From Lumbricus terrestris (taxonomy: Eukaryota > Annelida > Clitellata > Crassiclitellata > Lumbricidae), in assembly GCA_949752735.1 (NCBI GenBank), contig OX457037.1:34603956-34667955 (forward strand): a stretch of DNA of 64,000 nt, read 5' to 3'. Within the stretch, counting starts at the first letter, position 1, and each line of letters starts with the position of its first letter. The position numbers were made by a program, and so were the translations under genes. This document shows positions 1-37,782 of this stretch, piece by piece. Under the pieces are notes generated by a model. The model saw only the letters and a program-made list of their open reading frames with translations, had not been told where the DNA came from and ran no database searches.

Positions 1-19
1 TTTCGAGCTGCTGATCTAG

Positions 20-285
20 AGATATAATATTTTCTTTATTTAACAATCCGGTTGACAGAACGCAACCGGTTGTAGCGTACAATTATGCAGTTTAAACATT
101 CACAAGAACGGAGATCACGGAATACACAAATCTTAACTATACTAACTGAGCAGACAGCCTGCAATACATGGCACAATAGCAGCCTACAAAGCAAATCCGC
201 CCAACTGGGGCTCAAATTCGCTACCTCTCGCACTCTAGGCCAGCGTGTTATCCAATACTCTACCGGGCCCGCACCCAGATAGAGT
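20..285 (-). mobile_element. tRNA-derived SINE, family B (old copy)
   Basis: This stretch resembles 15901-16135 through shared blocks (a CAGCCTACAAAG block and the end of the tRNA-like head). Read on the minus strand, the head resembles a tRNA with a B-box-like region near 210-225. It is diverged and the borders are approximate. It lies upstream of the first phosphatase exon seen here. Confidence 0.4.
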
Positions 286-874
286 CGACCTCTATGTCCA
301 CTGGGCCAAGACAGCCATTCTCAATGCTGTGCCTTTGCAGTTGTGGGTCCTTCTCTGTTGAATAACTTTCCCCCACAAATTTGGGCTGAGATTTTGGCAA
401 GTTGTTTATCCACTCTCGACAATGCTTGAAAACTAAAACTTTACTGGTCCTTGGAGTGATCACACTAGGAGCGCCTATGAATGGTCATTGCTGCAAAAGG
501 TGCTTTATAAATACCTAAATACAATACGATGTGATACAATATGGAAGCTATTGACAAGGAAATGCTTCTGTTGTATATGAAATGGCAGTTCTGCTGGAAG
601 GTGCATACCGGTGATGGTGATAGACTGATAGTGATTTAATTTTAGTTGTAATTTCAAATTTATATTGCACAGTTTCAAGTGAAATTCATCAGATTTGCTC
701 CTGTGGTATTATGTCAATGTATGCAAAATTTGACATAAGTTTATTGATGAGCCCTGTTGATAAACGACATTCTATAGTTAAAGGAGAATCACTTGTAGTA
801 ATACTGCTAATGGGACTGATTTTCTATGATAAACAACTGACTAATCTGTGTGCTATGTAAAAACTTTTCTGCAG
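286..874. other. intron sequence without recognisable gene
   Basis: I find no exon with convincing splice borders here. The part around 440-520 ends in a 'gcgcctatgaa...gctttataaatac' block that looks like a decayed LINE/SINE 3' tail. The rest is AT-rich unique sequence upstream of the first fibronectin exon. Confidence 0.4.
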
Positions 875-25926
<25,052 letters not shown>

Positions 25927-27830
25927 GCATTAGGTAAAGAATTTTCCAAGTAAAAAATCTCCAACTGTCTTCTGTACAGTTTCATTGTGTGTAGACCTAC
26001 GACAGGTGACATTGAATTGTGTGTGTATACAAAAATTAATATCAGGGCACATGGAAGACCTTTTCAGCATCTTGCTCAAATGGCAGTGACTGTCTTAACT
26101 GGTCTAAACATCTGTGACTTAATTAAGACTTCAGTTAGGCTGCATGCAAATCAGAACTTTAATTTATTGTTAACCAACTCACTTTTATACTGTACAATTT
26201 TGATATGTTCTGTTCAGCTAAGTACTGGTAATCTTTGCTAGTGTAATTTGCAATGAACTTCATTACAAGAATGCATAACAGGTGTAGAAACTGCAATATT
26301 GTGTTAGTAGAAACTGCCCAGTCCTTTATCGATAAACATCATATTCAGATATTAAATATAAGGTCCATGTTGCTTATGCGGTAGTAATCGTAATCTCCAA
26401 ACTTCTAAAGCGCCACTTGAAAGCACCAGCTTATTCACGAGTGCTGCGTTGAGTCAAAAGGGTTGTTTGTAAGAGTAGTCCAAAGGAGGTACTGATCCAT
26501 AGCAGTTTATGTTCAAAGCCACTGTTATGGAAAAGATCATTAGCTCACCCTCTTCGTTTCTACACGCTTGAGACTGGCACTAACTGAAAGAAACAGGTTT
26601 TATGGGGAACTTGCATTACTGCCATCTGTTAAGCTTTTCAGTTTAAATCATTCTAAGTAATTAATTTTGTTGTTGTTTCACGTTTCATTCAACATTTCCA
26701 TATTATAGAGAGAGCTATCAAGTGCTGTTAGGTGATGGGACAAAATTTGCTGTATGTATTTAATGAACCCTTCCTAGATATTTAAGCTCAGAAATGATGT
26801 TACCAGAGAGGTGTCAACCATTGAATCAGGTGGCTCTCAGTCCGTTCTCGTAGATCTGAGTGTTCTCGTAGATCTGAGCGTGTGAGAAATTCAATCTTTT
26901 GTTGTTCCATGATGCTTAAACAACTGAAAATGAGAGAAATAAGAATGCATAAACTAAGACTAGCTAGCATAAGTAGCGAATGTTATATAATTAATAATAA
27001 TAATAACTCTTATGTACTGTGCCTTTTATAATTGCTTTGATTATACAGAATGTGATGTATATATGGAATGGTGTTAAGAAATGTAGTCAATTTTCAAGTC
27101 AGTTTGCTTAGTCAGAAATTTTTGACATTTTACAGTTCATTGGATGATTTTGTAAATATTACTCAGATATAGTTTTTTAAATCTAATTTTAGCTAATGAC
27201 TACTATGGTGCTATTAGGATAATGCCCCAGATATCAATCTATGGCCGCTTAAAACTAAATCTCAAGCAGAAATCATGATCCATTGGCAGATCCTGTTTGT
27301 GAGAGTAAAAATGAACTAAGCTCAGGAACTATTTTTAAAAAATATTGGTTTGTTCTTAAATGCTGCTCCTGTAAAGAAGTTGTGTAAACGAATTTCCCCA
27401 GCAACTTGCCACTAGTTTCTAATTTACTGTCAGTCCACTCTGGTATGGTGTTCATATTTTTATTTGATGAACCGATGTAACACAGATGCATAATTTTCTA
27501 GTTGTTGTATGATTAAGATTGTTTTATTCAGTGTTCATTCCATTACTGTAGAGTCTGAAAAGAGACATTACAATGTTTATTCAGGTGTCAGTTAAAGAAC
27601 AATCTAGGTGAATGAGTGTAATTACATTGTTTCTGATCCATTGTGATTTCATTGCAATTTGCCAACTTGTTTTGATCCATTTACCATTGCATTGTTGTTT
27701 CAGATACTTTCAGTGCATTCAGCCACTGTATTCTTGTTTTATTCCCTTTGTTGTCTATGGTTTGAAAAAGATTTGATCCCGGATTGAAGCTATGGGATTA
27801 TTGGGATGCACCGATTGTAGGGTACAGCAA
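25927..27830. other. 3' flank of the phosphatase gene
   Basis: Presumed 3' UTR and intergenic sequence after the TAA at 25924-25926. A reverse LINE tail ending in AATCGTAATCTCC lies around 26385-26465. I see no convincing exon. Two copies of TGTTCTCGTAGATCTGAG-like sequence (26840-26880) form a short tandem duplication. The rest is AT-rich and unrecognised. Confidence 0.45.
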
Positions 27831-28639
27831 AATGCTACCTTTCAAATCAGATGCCCGCTGATGTCCTACTGCCTGGATGTCGTCAAATCGTATACAATTA
27901 AAATCACAAAAAACTCAATTTTTGGGGATATATTTGATTTGGTTACTTTGGTACCAGCCAACATCTGGACAAACTGGACTTGGGATCCCTATCTTCCGAA
28001 TTTCCCAACGTCGTCTTCCCCACCTCTGTACAGTCCAAGAGGGGGTCATCCTGAACAAAGAACTGTCAGTTGTTGAGCATATTATGTCACCGACTTGATC
28101 CTGCTACAGTTTTTTCTCCAGTTACCAGTCGTCTCCTGTTCCCTCTCTTACTCAGCCGCTGCCACCTCATTTCATGTTTACATCGTCAATTGATTGGACT
28201 ACTGCTCTTCTCTTTACATTGGACTGCCAGGCGTTTAATTATAAGCTTTGGAGCGGGTTCTGCAGGCGGCGGCTCGTTTGATTGGTCGTGTCCCTATATT
28301 TGGTCATATCTCCCCTTACATGCGGGATGTCCTCTAGTGGCTGCATTTCCAGCAGTGCAACCATTATGGGATCTCCATCAACTGGCGCTGTGTCCTGGGC
28401 AGTACACCTGCCTATGTTTTGGTGTTCTTTACTTTAACTTCGGCTTCCTCTGATCACCACTCTCTGTGCTTTGCCTCTGCGTGTGATTTTAGATTCAGAC
28501 ATGTCCTTGAGCCGTACCAACTATTTTGGCATTCCTGTTCATGCCATATCACACTAGGCCGAGATACTTTTCGTTTTCGTGCATTTTTGGTGATTTTAGT
28601 TTCACATGCACTTGATAAATCATCATAATTATAATTAAT
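27830..28639 (+). mobile_element. LINE reverse transcriptase remnant
   Basis: Decayed plus-strand CR1/L2-like sequence. Translation across shifts gives pieces such as RLIGRVPIFGHISPYMRDV (about 28275-28330) and GSTPAYVLVF-like sequence (about 28395-28425). It has many stops and no clean 5' end. Its 3' part is followed by a MITE. Confidence 0.6.
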
Positions 28640-28749
28640 CAGTGCTTAAAGTGCAGAAAAAGAAATGCCTGGACACTCCTTACCTTCCCTGCTGTGGGCC
28701 AAATAAGTGGCAGGATGGTGATGGTGTTCAGATTTTAAAATAAGTACCT
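28640..28749. mobile_element. hAT-like MITE, family A (cut short)
   Basis: Left half of family A: starts CAGTGCTTAAAGTGC and includes the AAGTGGCAGGATGG and TTTTAAAATAAGT blocks. It then stops where the Charlie-like element at 28750 begins. The right half was not found on the other side, so a deletion accompanied or followed the insertion. Confidence 0.65.
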
Positions 28750-30048
28750 CAGTGATTTTCAACCGGGGTTCCGCGGAACCCAAGGGTTCCGCGGGCGTCG
28801 GCCAGGGGTTCCGCGGCAGTTTGATAGAAATTTTTAAGGCGATATCTGACATCACAAAAATATTAACAACGAGTAGGCTAGATTCTTTCCCAGTCTTCAA
28901 TCATTCTTGCTTAAAATAACATTAAAACGTAAATGTATTGTACAGTTGTTCTCTATAATTATGTCGTTCATTAGGCCGACTCGTTATTCAGAATGCACGT
29001 TTAGCTCTATCACATGGGAATCTGGGTTGTGTAGGCTTAGGCTATAATAGATTGTCTTCGTTTCCAACTGTCCAGTCGGACAAACAAAGCACTTTCATAA
29101 TTGGTTTTAGACTATTTGGACGCTCAGACGGGCCTATCTGTTCTGAACGAACAGAATGTGCTGACTGCTGAGACCAACGACTTGTTTTTAAGCTTATTCT
29201 TCTTTCGATCAGTTCATTTTGAAAAGCCAGCGGTCAAATTTTAACCCAGAAATAGCGGATATTCGAATTTTTTGCTGAGTTTTAAGCATAATAGCTAGGC
29301 TATAGCTATCTGTGGAATCATTAACCGACAGGCCTAGACTAAGACCAGGACCCTACACTCGCTATTTGCTTCGATCTCGATAAGTCACACTAGATGTGTG
29401 AAACATTGCAAGAATGAGATGTGTGCTTATTGTGACAGATCACTTTTTCAAGTGCAGGGACGTTGCAGCAAACGAAGCTGAAACTCCCCGAATAAGCTGA
29501 AGCCCCTCGACCCCCACTATAGCCTCGTGTCACTCCTAACAGTTGAGCCCCAAACGAGTCTTTAATATGGAATACGAATCATTCTACGATGCGTCACGAC
29601 TTAAATCAGGCACAAATTTTGAAGTAAACTTGAAAACGGATTGTTTAACACAACTTGTCCACAGAACGGATCAATAGGCCTAATTGAACGTAATTTTCAT
29701 GTTTCAATATTCTATTAATCTGTCAGAAGGATGGGTATACCTGTTGTCAAAATAGAACAGAAATGCAGTTGTTCTCTAACAGTAATTTGCGCAATGGACC
29801 AACACTTCTAGAATTTTAAAGTAGGCTAGCCTACGTATTTGCAATGTGATGCTATAGACTGCACCAGAAGTGCAAGTAACGTACATTAAATCTAAATATT
29901 ACATAGATCTAATTTACAAGTTACAATTGCAGGCTAAGTATTTGCTAGATGTTTCTTGAAATACTGGACGGGTGAAACGCGCAGGGTTCCGCGGGTAAAT
30001 AGTGCTTTGAGAAAGGTTCCGCCACTAGAAAAAGGTTGAAAACCACTG
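28750..30048. mobile_element. Charlie-like hAT element, non-autonomous
   Basis: The ends CAGTGATTTTCAACC and GGTTGAAAACCACTG match the known Charlie-group terminal repeat (CAGTGGTTCTCAACC type). Both subterminal regions contain GGTTCCGCGG-like blocks. The interior (about 1.2 kb) shows no transposase frame. A short derivative with a clear 8-bp duplication is at 52709-53104. Flanks here do not show a duplication. Confidence 0.7.
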
Positions 30049-30590
30049 GCCTACAGTCACTGTCACATATACTCGAAACATTCAAGAATATTGGTAGGCT
30101 ATAGGTTAATGATAATTTAGATGACACCGCTGAGGATATATTAAAGCTGTTGTGCCTTGATTTTTGGCAGAACACAAAGACAGCGTTATAAGAAAACTAG
30201 ATGACTGACCAGTAGGACCTACTATTTTTAAGGACATCGGAATAAATAAATGAGCAAGACATAGCCTAACGTTGCATCGGAAAGTAAGTAGGCTAGCTAT
30301 AGGCCTAAGACAAATTAAAACACTTGCAATTTGCTGAAAATCGAGCCACTCGACAATGAACTTATTATAGGATCGTGCAGGCACTATAGACGCATATAGC
30401 CTATTACCACAGAATAGATAAAGCGTAGCCAGAAGTCCAACTCCAAGCTTTTACTGTAATTCGGATATTATTCTAAAAAGTTTGTAGTCTATGCACGTCG
30501 GCCATTTTAGCGCGTAAAATAATAATATGTTAGGAGCGTTAACTTTTTACTGATTCTTTATGTAAAAGTCGCTGAAAATTTAATAAAATA

Positions 30591-32715
30591 ATGAGAACGT
30601 CTGGCGGACAGCATTGTGCAGCAATTGGATGTACAAATAACAGAATGAAAAAGAAATGTTTGTCGTTTTTTCGCTTCCCGAAAGATGAAACACGGTAGGC
30701 TCATTGCTCGCTCTCTGACTTCTAAAGGTGCAGCTTCTCTTGTCCATGCATTTGTAGCTCCGCCACTGGTCGCACTCTCCCAGTGCCAGTCCCAAACCTG
30801 GATAAAGGAGGAGGGCGACACCTCCCAAGCTCTTTTCAATTTCACAAACTGTTGAAGACTGTTTTTTTTCGTTTGATCTCGGCCGGGAGCGCCTCTGAGT
30901 AAGTACTTTGACGGGGCGCTATATAAATTACGATTGATTGATTAATTGAATAGTTGTTGTAAGAGAACAGATGTAGGGTAGCGTTTTTTGTTCTGTGATG
31001 TAATCCACAATCAATGTTATATTGTTATTTTGTTCACTAGAGTAAAGGTGTATACACTGTTGATAAAAAAATTATGTGGGTAATCCCGAAGACTGCGTGC
31101 CCGTATACAAAACATATTGTTTTGTATGAAATATAGCGCAGCGGCCTGTCACATCTCACTATGTAAAGCGGTCAGTAAGCAAGTAATCAACCGAAGCAAA
31201 TGGTGAAATATAATGGTAAAATAAAAGTGAATAAACGAGAAAGTAAAACGATTTGTAAATGCAACGTTTGATATGATTGAATGTACCGACTCGGACGACA
31301 CCTGCCTTAGTAGCTGTTCCGCCTCCTCTGATGCTGTGGCAACCGACCAGGACCTCCTTTGGACTACTCTAGCGGACAGCCCTTTTGACTCAACGCTCCT
31401 GCATAAGCTGGTGCCTGCGCTTGGCTTTCAAGTGGCGCTGTAGAAGTTTGGAGATTACGATTACGATAATCAAGTGTTTTCATGTTGTTGACAGGTGCAA
31501 GAAGTGGGTTCAGAATACGAGGAGACAAGATCTTATAAATGTCATCTGACTGCCTCAACAAAGGTTACGTCCTCTGCGCTGAACATTTCGAGGATAGTCA
31601 GTTCAACAACCGAGAGTGCAAGAATCGGCTGACGTGGAACGCTGAGCCAGCACTATTCGCTGTTCCGAATCCACCATCGCTGCGAACGCTTAAGAGAAAA
31701 CCACCAACATCAAGAACCTGCCAGCCAGCCACAAAACGAAGACAGACGAACATTGGAAGAGTGGTCACAGATGAACATCTTTGGGGCGCGGTGGCGTTGT
31801 GGTGGCGTTGTTGCCTTGAAGCCGGAAGGTTCGAGGTTCGAATCCACCTCGCCGCGTAAGGACCTTGGGCAAGTCCTTCACCCAGAATTGCTCAGCGCTT
31901 CGGCGTGAAACTCCGATGCAGTGTACGCTCTGCATTCGGGAGCGCCTCTGAGTAGAGAGTGCTTAAAGGGGCGCTATAACAAGTGCACATACAAACAAAA
32001 CAATCTTGAACAAGCTGTTGGTGTAAGTGTTCTGTGTACAGAAATGTGTTTGGAAAAAACATTGTGCACAGCGGAAAAAATGTTGCAACATTGGAACATG
32101 TTAGAAGTTTGTACAGTCTTGATGCCAAGCGGAACTACCACTTAGCACCACGTCCGAGTGGGCAACACATTCATTTGACATCGTTTTCTAAGATGCGAGT
32201 TAAACTTGCTGCTCAAACATTAAGTCATTCTGTAGCTGCAGCAATCGAAACAAATTGTTCTAAATATTGGTTCATTAGGACCCCTTGCCATAGTACAGCT
32301 GAATATGCTGAGAAATTTGACACTCTTTTTGATTGTTTCAATAGTTCTGAGGTGTATTGTACAAAAGTTTGCAGAGGCAGCTTATCTGCAAGATCAAAAC
32401 ATCGTTCCATTTTGCTGGATGTACAGTCCTGGTTGTCAACTTTGCGTGTGATAACTGTATCTACAGGACGTGATATCATTTTGATTTTTGCAAGTTAAAT
32501 GTTTTGAAGGTTGGCGAAGTAATATTAATGCATTATTGTTACTATGGAATGACTTATCATAAAATCATGGCTTTCGATTTTTTAATCAGGATCCTCTGGA
32601 GAACTTCTTTGGTGTTATTCGCCAGGCTGGAGGGCTTAATGCCAATCCAACCTGGTACCAGTTTCGGAACGCATATCGCAATGTCTGCTTCAACAGTCTT
32701 GCAACCGAGTCATAG
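30591..32715 (+). pseudogene. P-element/THAP9-like transposase pseudogene
   Basis: The first exon 30591-30694 encodes the start of a THAP zinc-binding domain (CAAIGCTNN, then SFFRFPKDETR). The second begins at 31495 (CKKWVQNTRRQDL) and, after a one-base frame shift near 31540, continues as LNKGYVLCAEHFEDSQF and ALFAVPNPP, the C-terminal half of the domain. Sequence at 32140-32430 gives FSKMRVKLAAQTLSHSVAAA and FDTLFDCFNSS, and 32591-32715 gives DPLENFFGVIRQAGGLN. These match conserved stretches of THAP9/P-element transposases. Frame changes, stops and a SINE at 31788 make it non-functional. The middle catalytic region is largely missing. Confidence 0.8.
31788..31985 (+). mobile_element. tRNA-derived SINE, family A
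   Basis: B box GGTTCGAATCC at about 31833-31843, complete family body, tail GCGCCTCTGAGTAGAGAGTG...GGGGCGCTATAACAAG. It is inserted in the THAP transposase relic, so it postdates the P-like element. Confidence 0.9.
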
Positions 32716-33544
32716 TGGCAATTGTTTTTCTGATGATCAGCTATTGGTGACATTGTCTAAATTGAGCACTGTGTCATCATGTACAGTGGCACCGACATCT
32801 GTCAGTTGTCCTGTTGATTTTCATTTTCTGACCTCCCAGAACCTAGCGACTTGTGTGAACAAAATGCACTTATGTATTTTGCGGTTATTTGCTAAGAAAA
32901 TTGTTTACCTGGCACAATTGTGATGCATGAAAAGTTGCATTTTCACCTTTCACTGCATGTTTCATGGTTGCAAGAGTTATGTATTAAAAAGACAAGTATT
33001 CTTCAAGTACTCAATGTTGTGTTTAATGATATACTATATTATGGGACTGTACTAGCTATTTGACCCGCTGCCTGTTGTTTTTATTTTGATTAAGCGCCTG
33101 TCAGTCATCTGGTTCCAGCGACTTCGCTTTCATGGGCACAGCAGAAGTCTCGAGATTACGATAACTATTCAGAGCATGACAGCCCCCAAAATAAAATGGA
33201 GTTCCAAGATGTCCTTCAAACTTGGCAATAACTCCTAACTGATTGATTTATTCTGAACATCTATATAGCGCTTCTTCCAGAAAGCTACTCAGGGTGCTCT
33301 CTGCGCCGGCCACTTGATGTTAAGTGTCACGAACAAATATATTACATCAGTTAGTAAACAGTGCACTGCATAGTAAGCTGGAAATCACCATTGGGAGGCA
33401 CACACAGGTGAAGCCAGCCAACGGATTTCATCAACAGATGACATATGACGTGGATGGATGCTCAGTCTCTGGACCAAGTGCAATGGCGTCATAAGGTTGA
33501 GCGACAACAGGCAACAGCATTGATAGTAAACGTTCGACACACAC

Positions 33545-33834
33545 GCATAGGTGTACGGGAGATTTCAGCAGTGGGGGCCAAGATTTTACTTCTGCCCCAA
33601 AATAAATCCGGAATAAATGACTTCATGGATCGAAATCTCGGGGTGGAAAATATTTTTTCCCAGACAAAAAGTTGACGACTTTTTTTAGTCATCGGGTTGA
33701 AATCTTATGAAAAATACTATTTTGAGTTTTCTTAAACTAACGTATTTTCCCGGGTCTGCTTGCCCAAAAAAAGAGGCCCGAAATTTGGGGGCATTTGCCC
33801 TCCCCCACTGGACCCCCGCCTCGTACGCCTATGC
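33545..33834. mobile_element. short inverted-repeat element
   Basis: The ends GCATAGGTGTACGGG and CCTCGTACGCCTATGC are imperfect inverted repeats. A clear target duplication was not seen, so the borders are provisional. It lies inside the P-like element. Confidence 0.5.
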
Positions 33835-33879
33835 ACCCAGCATTTGTTATGGGAAGAAAAAACTTCACAAGTCAAGGGG

Positions 33880-34213
33880 GATACAGAAATTTCCGAAGGG
33901 TGGGGGGCAAAAAACTGATGACCTTTTTTATTCATCGGCAAACTTTTCCGGGGAAAATATACCATTTCATCCGCCGAAAGAACTGATGACCTTTTTTTAG
34001 TCATCGACCAATTTTCCGCGAAACATCCGCCGCTAAATCGACGGGGGGCCAAGTCCAGTACGCTTTTTTAATAGGGGGGCCTGATGTCCTGTTTTTCTCT
34101 CCGACTACATTTATTTAATAGCTTGTTGAAACCAACAAATGGGGGGGCACGTCCCATGCAATTTTTAAATGGGGGGCGCCATGGCCGGATTGCCCCCCCC
34201 TGGATCCGCCCCA
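33880..34213. mobile_element. hAT-like MITE, family E (reverse copy)
   Basis: Starts CAAGGGGGATACAGAAATTT and ends GGATCCGCCCC. The order of interior blocks is the reverse complement of 19598-20034. Target duplication is not clear. Confidence 0.7.
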
Positions 34214-34689
34214 GTCATGTGGTCCTAGAAAGTACCCGGTCTGGGGTGTAGGCTATAATCCGTTTGCTTCGCTGGGGAGTAGGCTAACTCGTGGAGGACA
34301 TGGCCTGATCTTGCAAGAACCGCCGAAAACAAGCAGGTATTGGTCGCCATTAAAACAAACTATCACAAGTCGTTTGGACCTAGGTCGAATAATAATTATT
34401 AACACCAGTCATGAAAGTCATTCAGTCCCAGGAAGAATAAACTTCACAATTAGCACCTAGATTAGTAGATGGTGCGCAACGTAAACACCGGCAGTCCGTG
34501 CGGTAGCATTGAGCGAAAGTTCACGCCCGCCGCTGGGAGCGCTGCATTCGCATAGACTATACTGGCATTACAGCGCTTAGCATTGAAATACGGTCAGTTA
34601 GACTTCTGGCTACGCTTTATCTATTCTGTGCTATTACGCAACAAGCATCGTTAACCGAAATATAATGCAAATTCAATTAGGCCTAAAAC

Positions 34690-34950
34690 TACAGAGCCCC
34701 TAAAAGGACATTAATGCAAACAAAAATTCTCGTTTATATCTCGTGCGCACGAGATATTATCTCGTGCGCACGACTTAGTAACTCGTGCGCACGAGATAAT
34801 ATCTCGTGCGCACGAGATATTATCTCGTGCGCACGACTTAGTAACTCGTGCGCACGAGATATTATCTCGTGCGCACGAGATATTATCTCGTGCGCACGAG
34901 ATTTAAACAATAAAAAAAAATTGCATTCATGTCCTTTTAGGGGCTCCGTA
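34690..34950. mobile_element. foldback MITE with internal palindrome array
   Basis: The inverted ends TACAGAGCCCCTAAAAGGAC and its complement (34931-34950, one change) are flanked by TAAAAC (34684-34689 and 34951-34956). The interior is almost wholly a 21-bp palindromic tandem array. The paralogous flank near 59600 lacks the insert. Confidence 0.8.
34741..34899. repeat. eight 21-bp units centred on TCGTGCGCACGA
   Basis: The perfect 12-bp palindrome TCGTGCGCACGA starts at 34741 and then at every 21 bases to 34888. Linkers are GATATTATC, GATAATATC or CTTAGTAAC, in a mixed order. It could fold into a ladder of hairpins. Confidence 0.95.
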
Positions 34951-37782
34951 TAAAACCTTAATTATTACTATAATCGAATCGTATGTCGACTGATGCAGAG
35001 TCAACCCGAATCCCCGAAAACGCTGATGCTACGTAGACTAGGCCTATTATGTCTAGGTCTCAGAAATTTCTCAGCGCGAAACAACGTTGCGTACGAGAAA
35101 ACAACTAAGGCCCAATTAGTAAGTAAGTAAGTAAGTATATACTTTATTGAACCGCCTGCAAACGCACTGCGGGAACAATGTACAAGAACAGAATAATTAA
35201 TGCAAGTATACAATCAAGACAAATAGAAATATGCAATTCAATAAACACATTATACAACTACATAATAAACATGTTGTGAACTATACAGGAGAGAACTAAG
35301 GCTAGACAGGAAAAAAATATATTGTCACTTGAATAGCATCCGTGTTATAAAGCCACATCTGGTAAGTGCGTCTGCATGAGGAATCTCACGGTTATGAGAA
35401 CGAGGACGGAGTGAGTAGGTAGCATTTTTAATGGGAGGTAATAGAGGAGCAAGGACGTGGCTTGGGTTGTAGAGTACAAAAGAGAAGAGGGAGGAATCAG
35501 CGTGACCACAGAGGTCATCGAACGACTTCTGGTCGGCAGGAAGAAAGTTGAGCCGCACCATTTTCCGTAATATTGCATTAATACGCGCGCGCTGACCAGA
35601 ATTAGCAAAGCCAAACCAAGCAGGGGAGGCATATATAAGGCGAGCCAATGTGGTGGCCTGAACTACATCATGCAAGCGTGTCCCGGAGAGGCCATGAGCT
35701 ACAAGAACACGTATCGCATAGAGCGATTGACAAGCCTTAATGCAAATCCGGTCAATATGGGGGTCAAAACTAAGTCTATCCGTTAAGGTTACTCCAAGAA
35801 TAAGAGACTCAGAAACTGTACTTATTCCAGGTATAGGTGAGGGGAGGTTGAGTAATTTAGAGCGCGGACGCCTAAAGATCATCTCTTTGGATTTATTGGT
35901 GTTGAGTTTAAGATTACAAGAAAGTGCCCAATTTGCAATATTTTCAAGTTCAAAAGAAGTGGTATCTATAGCGGAGGCAGGTATAAGAACGTAACTGTCG
36001 TCAGCGTATTTCAGCAACCGATTAAAGCAGTGAATTGGTTTCAGGCCAGAGATAGCCACCACAAAATCAGCAGGCCCAAGTCCAGAACCTTGAATAATGC
36101 TTGCATTTATATGACAAAAGATAGAGACTTGGCCTAGAAATTTAGTGCAATGCTGACGGTTAAGAAGAAGGCGTAGGATCCAGTTGTACAGAAAGTCAGG
36201 TAATGGCAGTAAAGCAAGCTGCTCAGATAGGTAAGAGTGCCTTACTGTGTCAAAGGCACGAGAGAAGTCTAGCGAGATAACGCGTACATATGGTTCATCA
36301 TGCAACATACTAAGAATTTCATGGGTGAGAGCAATGAGGGCAGAAGTGGTGGAAACAGAGGGCCGAAAGGCAAATTGGTCTCCAAATGAAGAATTTAATT
36401 CAGGATCGGTGAAGATTGGGTAGAAGTAAGTTCTCACAACTATTTTTTCCAGCATGCGACATAACACCGGGGTAATAGAAATGGGCCTAAAATCAGCCTC
36501 ATTTTGAGGACGCAGGATTTTAGGGACAGGTGTGATACAACTAGAGCACCACTGTGGCGGCGTGTAAGAGGAAGCAATAGAGCAATTGAAAAGATACGTA
36601 ACCGGGGCAGAGAGAAGATGAGCCATTGAGGATAAAAACCATGAAGGGATACCATCAGGGCCAACTGAAGACCCACGGACCGATTCCAGTCCCCTAAACA
36701 CAGCATATTCATCAATATTAACAGGTTGTTCAAAGTTAACAGTCAGCTTAAGCAACGGTTCAACATAATCATGATCGGTAGAAACAGCCTGATAATGTCG
36801 GTTTAGCGACTCGCACGTAACACCTCCCAACACTGCAGGGCTAACAGTAACATCACCACGAAGCCGCCGCACCTCAGCCCAAAGCTTTCGAGAGCCACGT
36901 TCAAGACCCCGAAAGGAGGCAGCATTGGTTTTAACTATGCAGTCATTAATCCTAGCGGCTAAGGCATCAGCAATTTCTACTTTACCACGGCGCAGAAGCG
37001 TATTTCTCCGGCGCAGAAGGAACTTTAAGTATGGAGACATTTAAGGCGGATCCTTCTTCCTGATCGACATCTTTCTGAGGGGGACGAAGCGGTTTAATGC
37101 GTCGTCAATGAAAGTGTAGAAGTCATCAAAAGCTTGTTCGATAGAGATGTCTTCGGCGATAAATTTCCATGTATGATTCATAATGAATGCGTGGAGTGAA
37201 GAAACATTAGCGGGTGTCCGCAACCGGAAACTACACACTTCACGGTCACTCGTCAACGACCCCTGCACTCTGGCGTCAGAGTTAGCAAAAACTGCAGAAT
37301 GTTTTGTCTTGATCGACGATTTGATTGTGTAGCATCTTTCGTACAAAGGTCCGGAAGCATAGATACGGTCCAACGGATGTCCAAGATGTGTAGGACCAGC
37401 GAACTGCACGTGAAGACCTAGACGAAGGATATCATCAGAAGGAAGTTGATTGAAGTCACCAGCTAAGATGATATGAGGGTTTGACGGGTGTGCGAAGAAA
37501 TCATCCAACGTCGAGGCTAGACAGGCCAGAAGGTCGGCAGTTGGATATTTAGGTGTTGGTGGGTGGTACAGGCCACCAATGCGGTACTCTTGATTATTAT
37601 GTATAGCCAGTATCCATAATAATTCCATTTCTGAACTGCAGGCAGGGATTGACGGTAGTATGGTGGCCTGGAGCTCAGGGCGGCAATAGATAGCTACACC
37701 ACCACCTCGACGTCCTAGCCTATCTCTACGAAAAAGTGTGTATCCAGGTATGACGAAAAGAGAGTCATCATGATGTTGTTTA

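Larger units (their letters stand above)
30408..34630 (+). mobile_element. P-element-like DNA transposon (THAP9 type), decayed
   Basis: The terminal inverted repeats span 30408-30442 and 34596-34630 and match at 34 of 35 positions, starting CACAGAATAGATAAAGCG. CTATTAC is repeated immediately outside (30401-30407 and 34631-34637). Inside, on the plus strand, lie broken pieces of a THAP-domain transposase. Later insertions include a LINE tail (about 30885-30945), SINE family A (31788-31985) and two MITEs (33545-33834, 33880-34213). P elements usually make 8-bp duplications; seven matching bases are visible here. Confidence 0.8.

Noticed and set aside
28070..28453. 127-codon open frame as a host gene
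   Set aside because: Its content and flanks are LINE reverse-transcriptase relic sequence with frame shifts, and it has no splice structure.
34741..34899. CRISPR-like array, because of regularly spaced palindromes
   Set aside because: The linkers are short, repeated and not unique spacers. The array lies within a foldback transposon of an animal genome.
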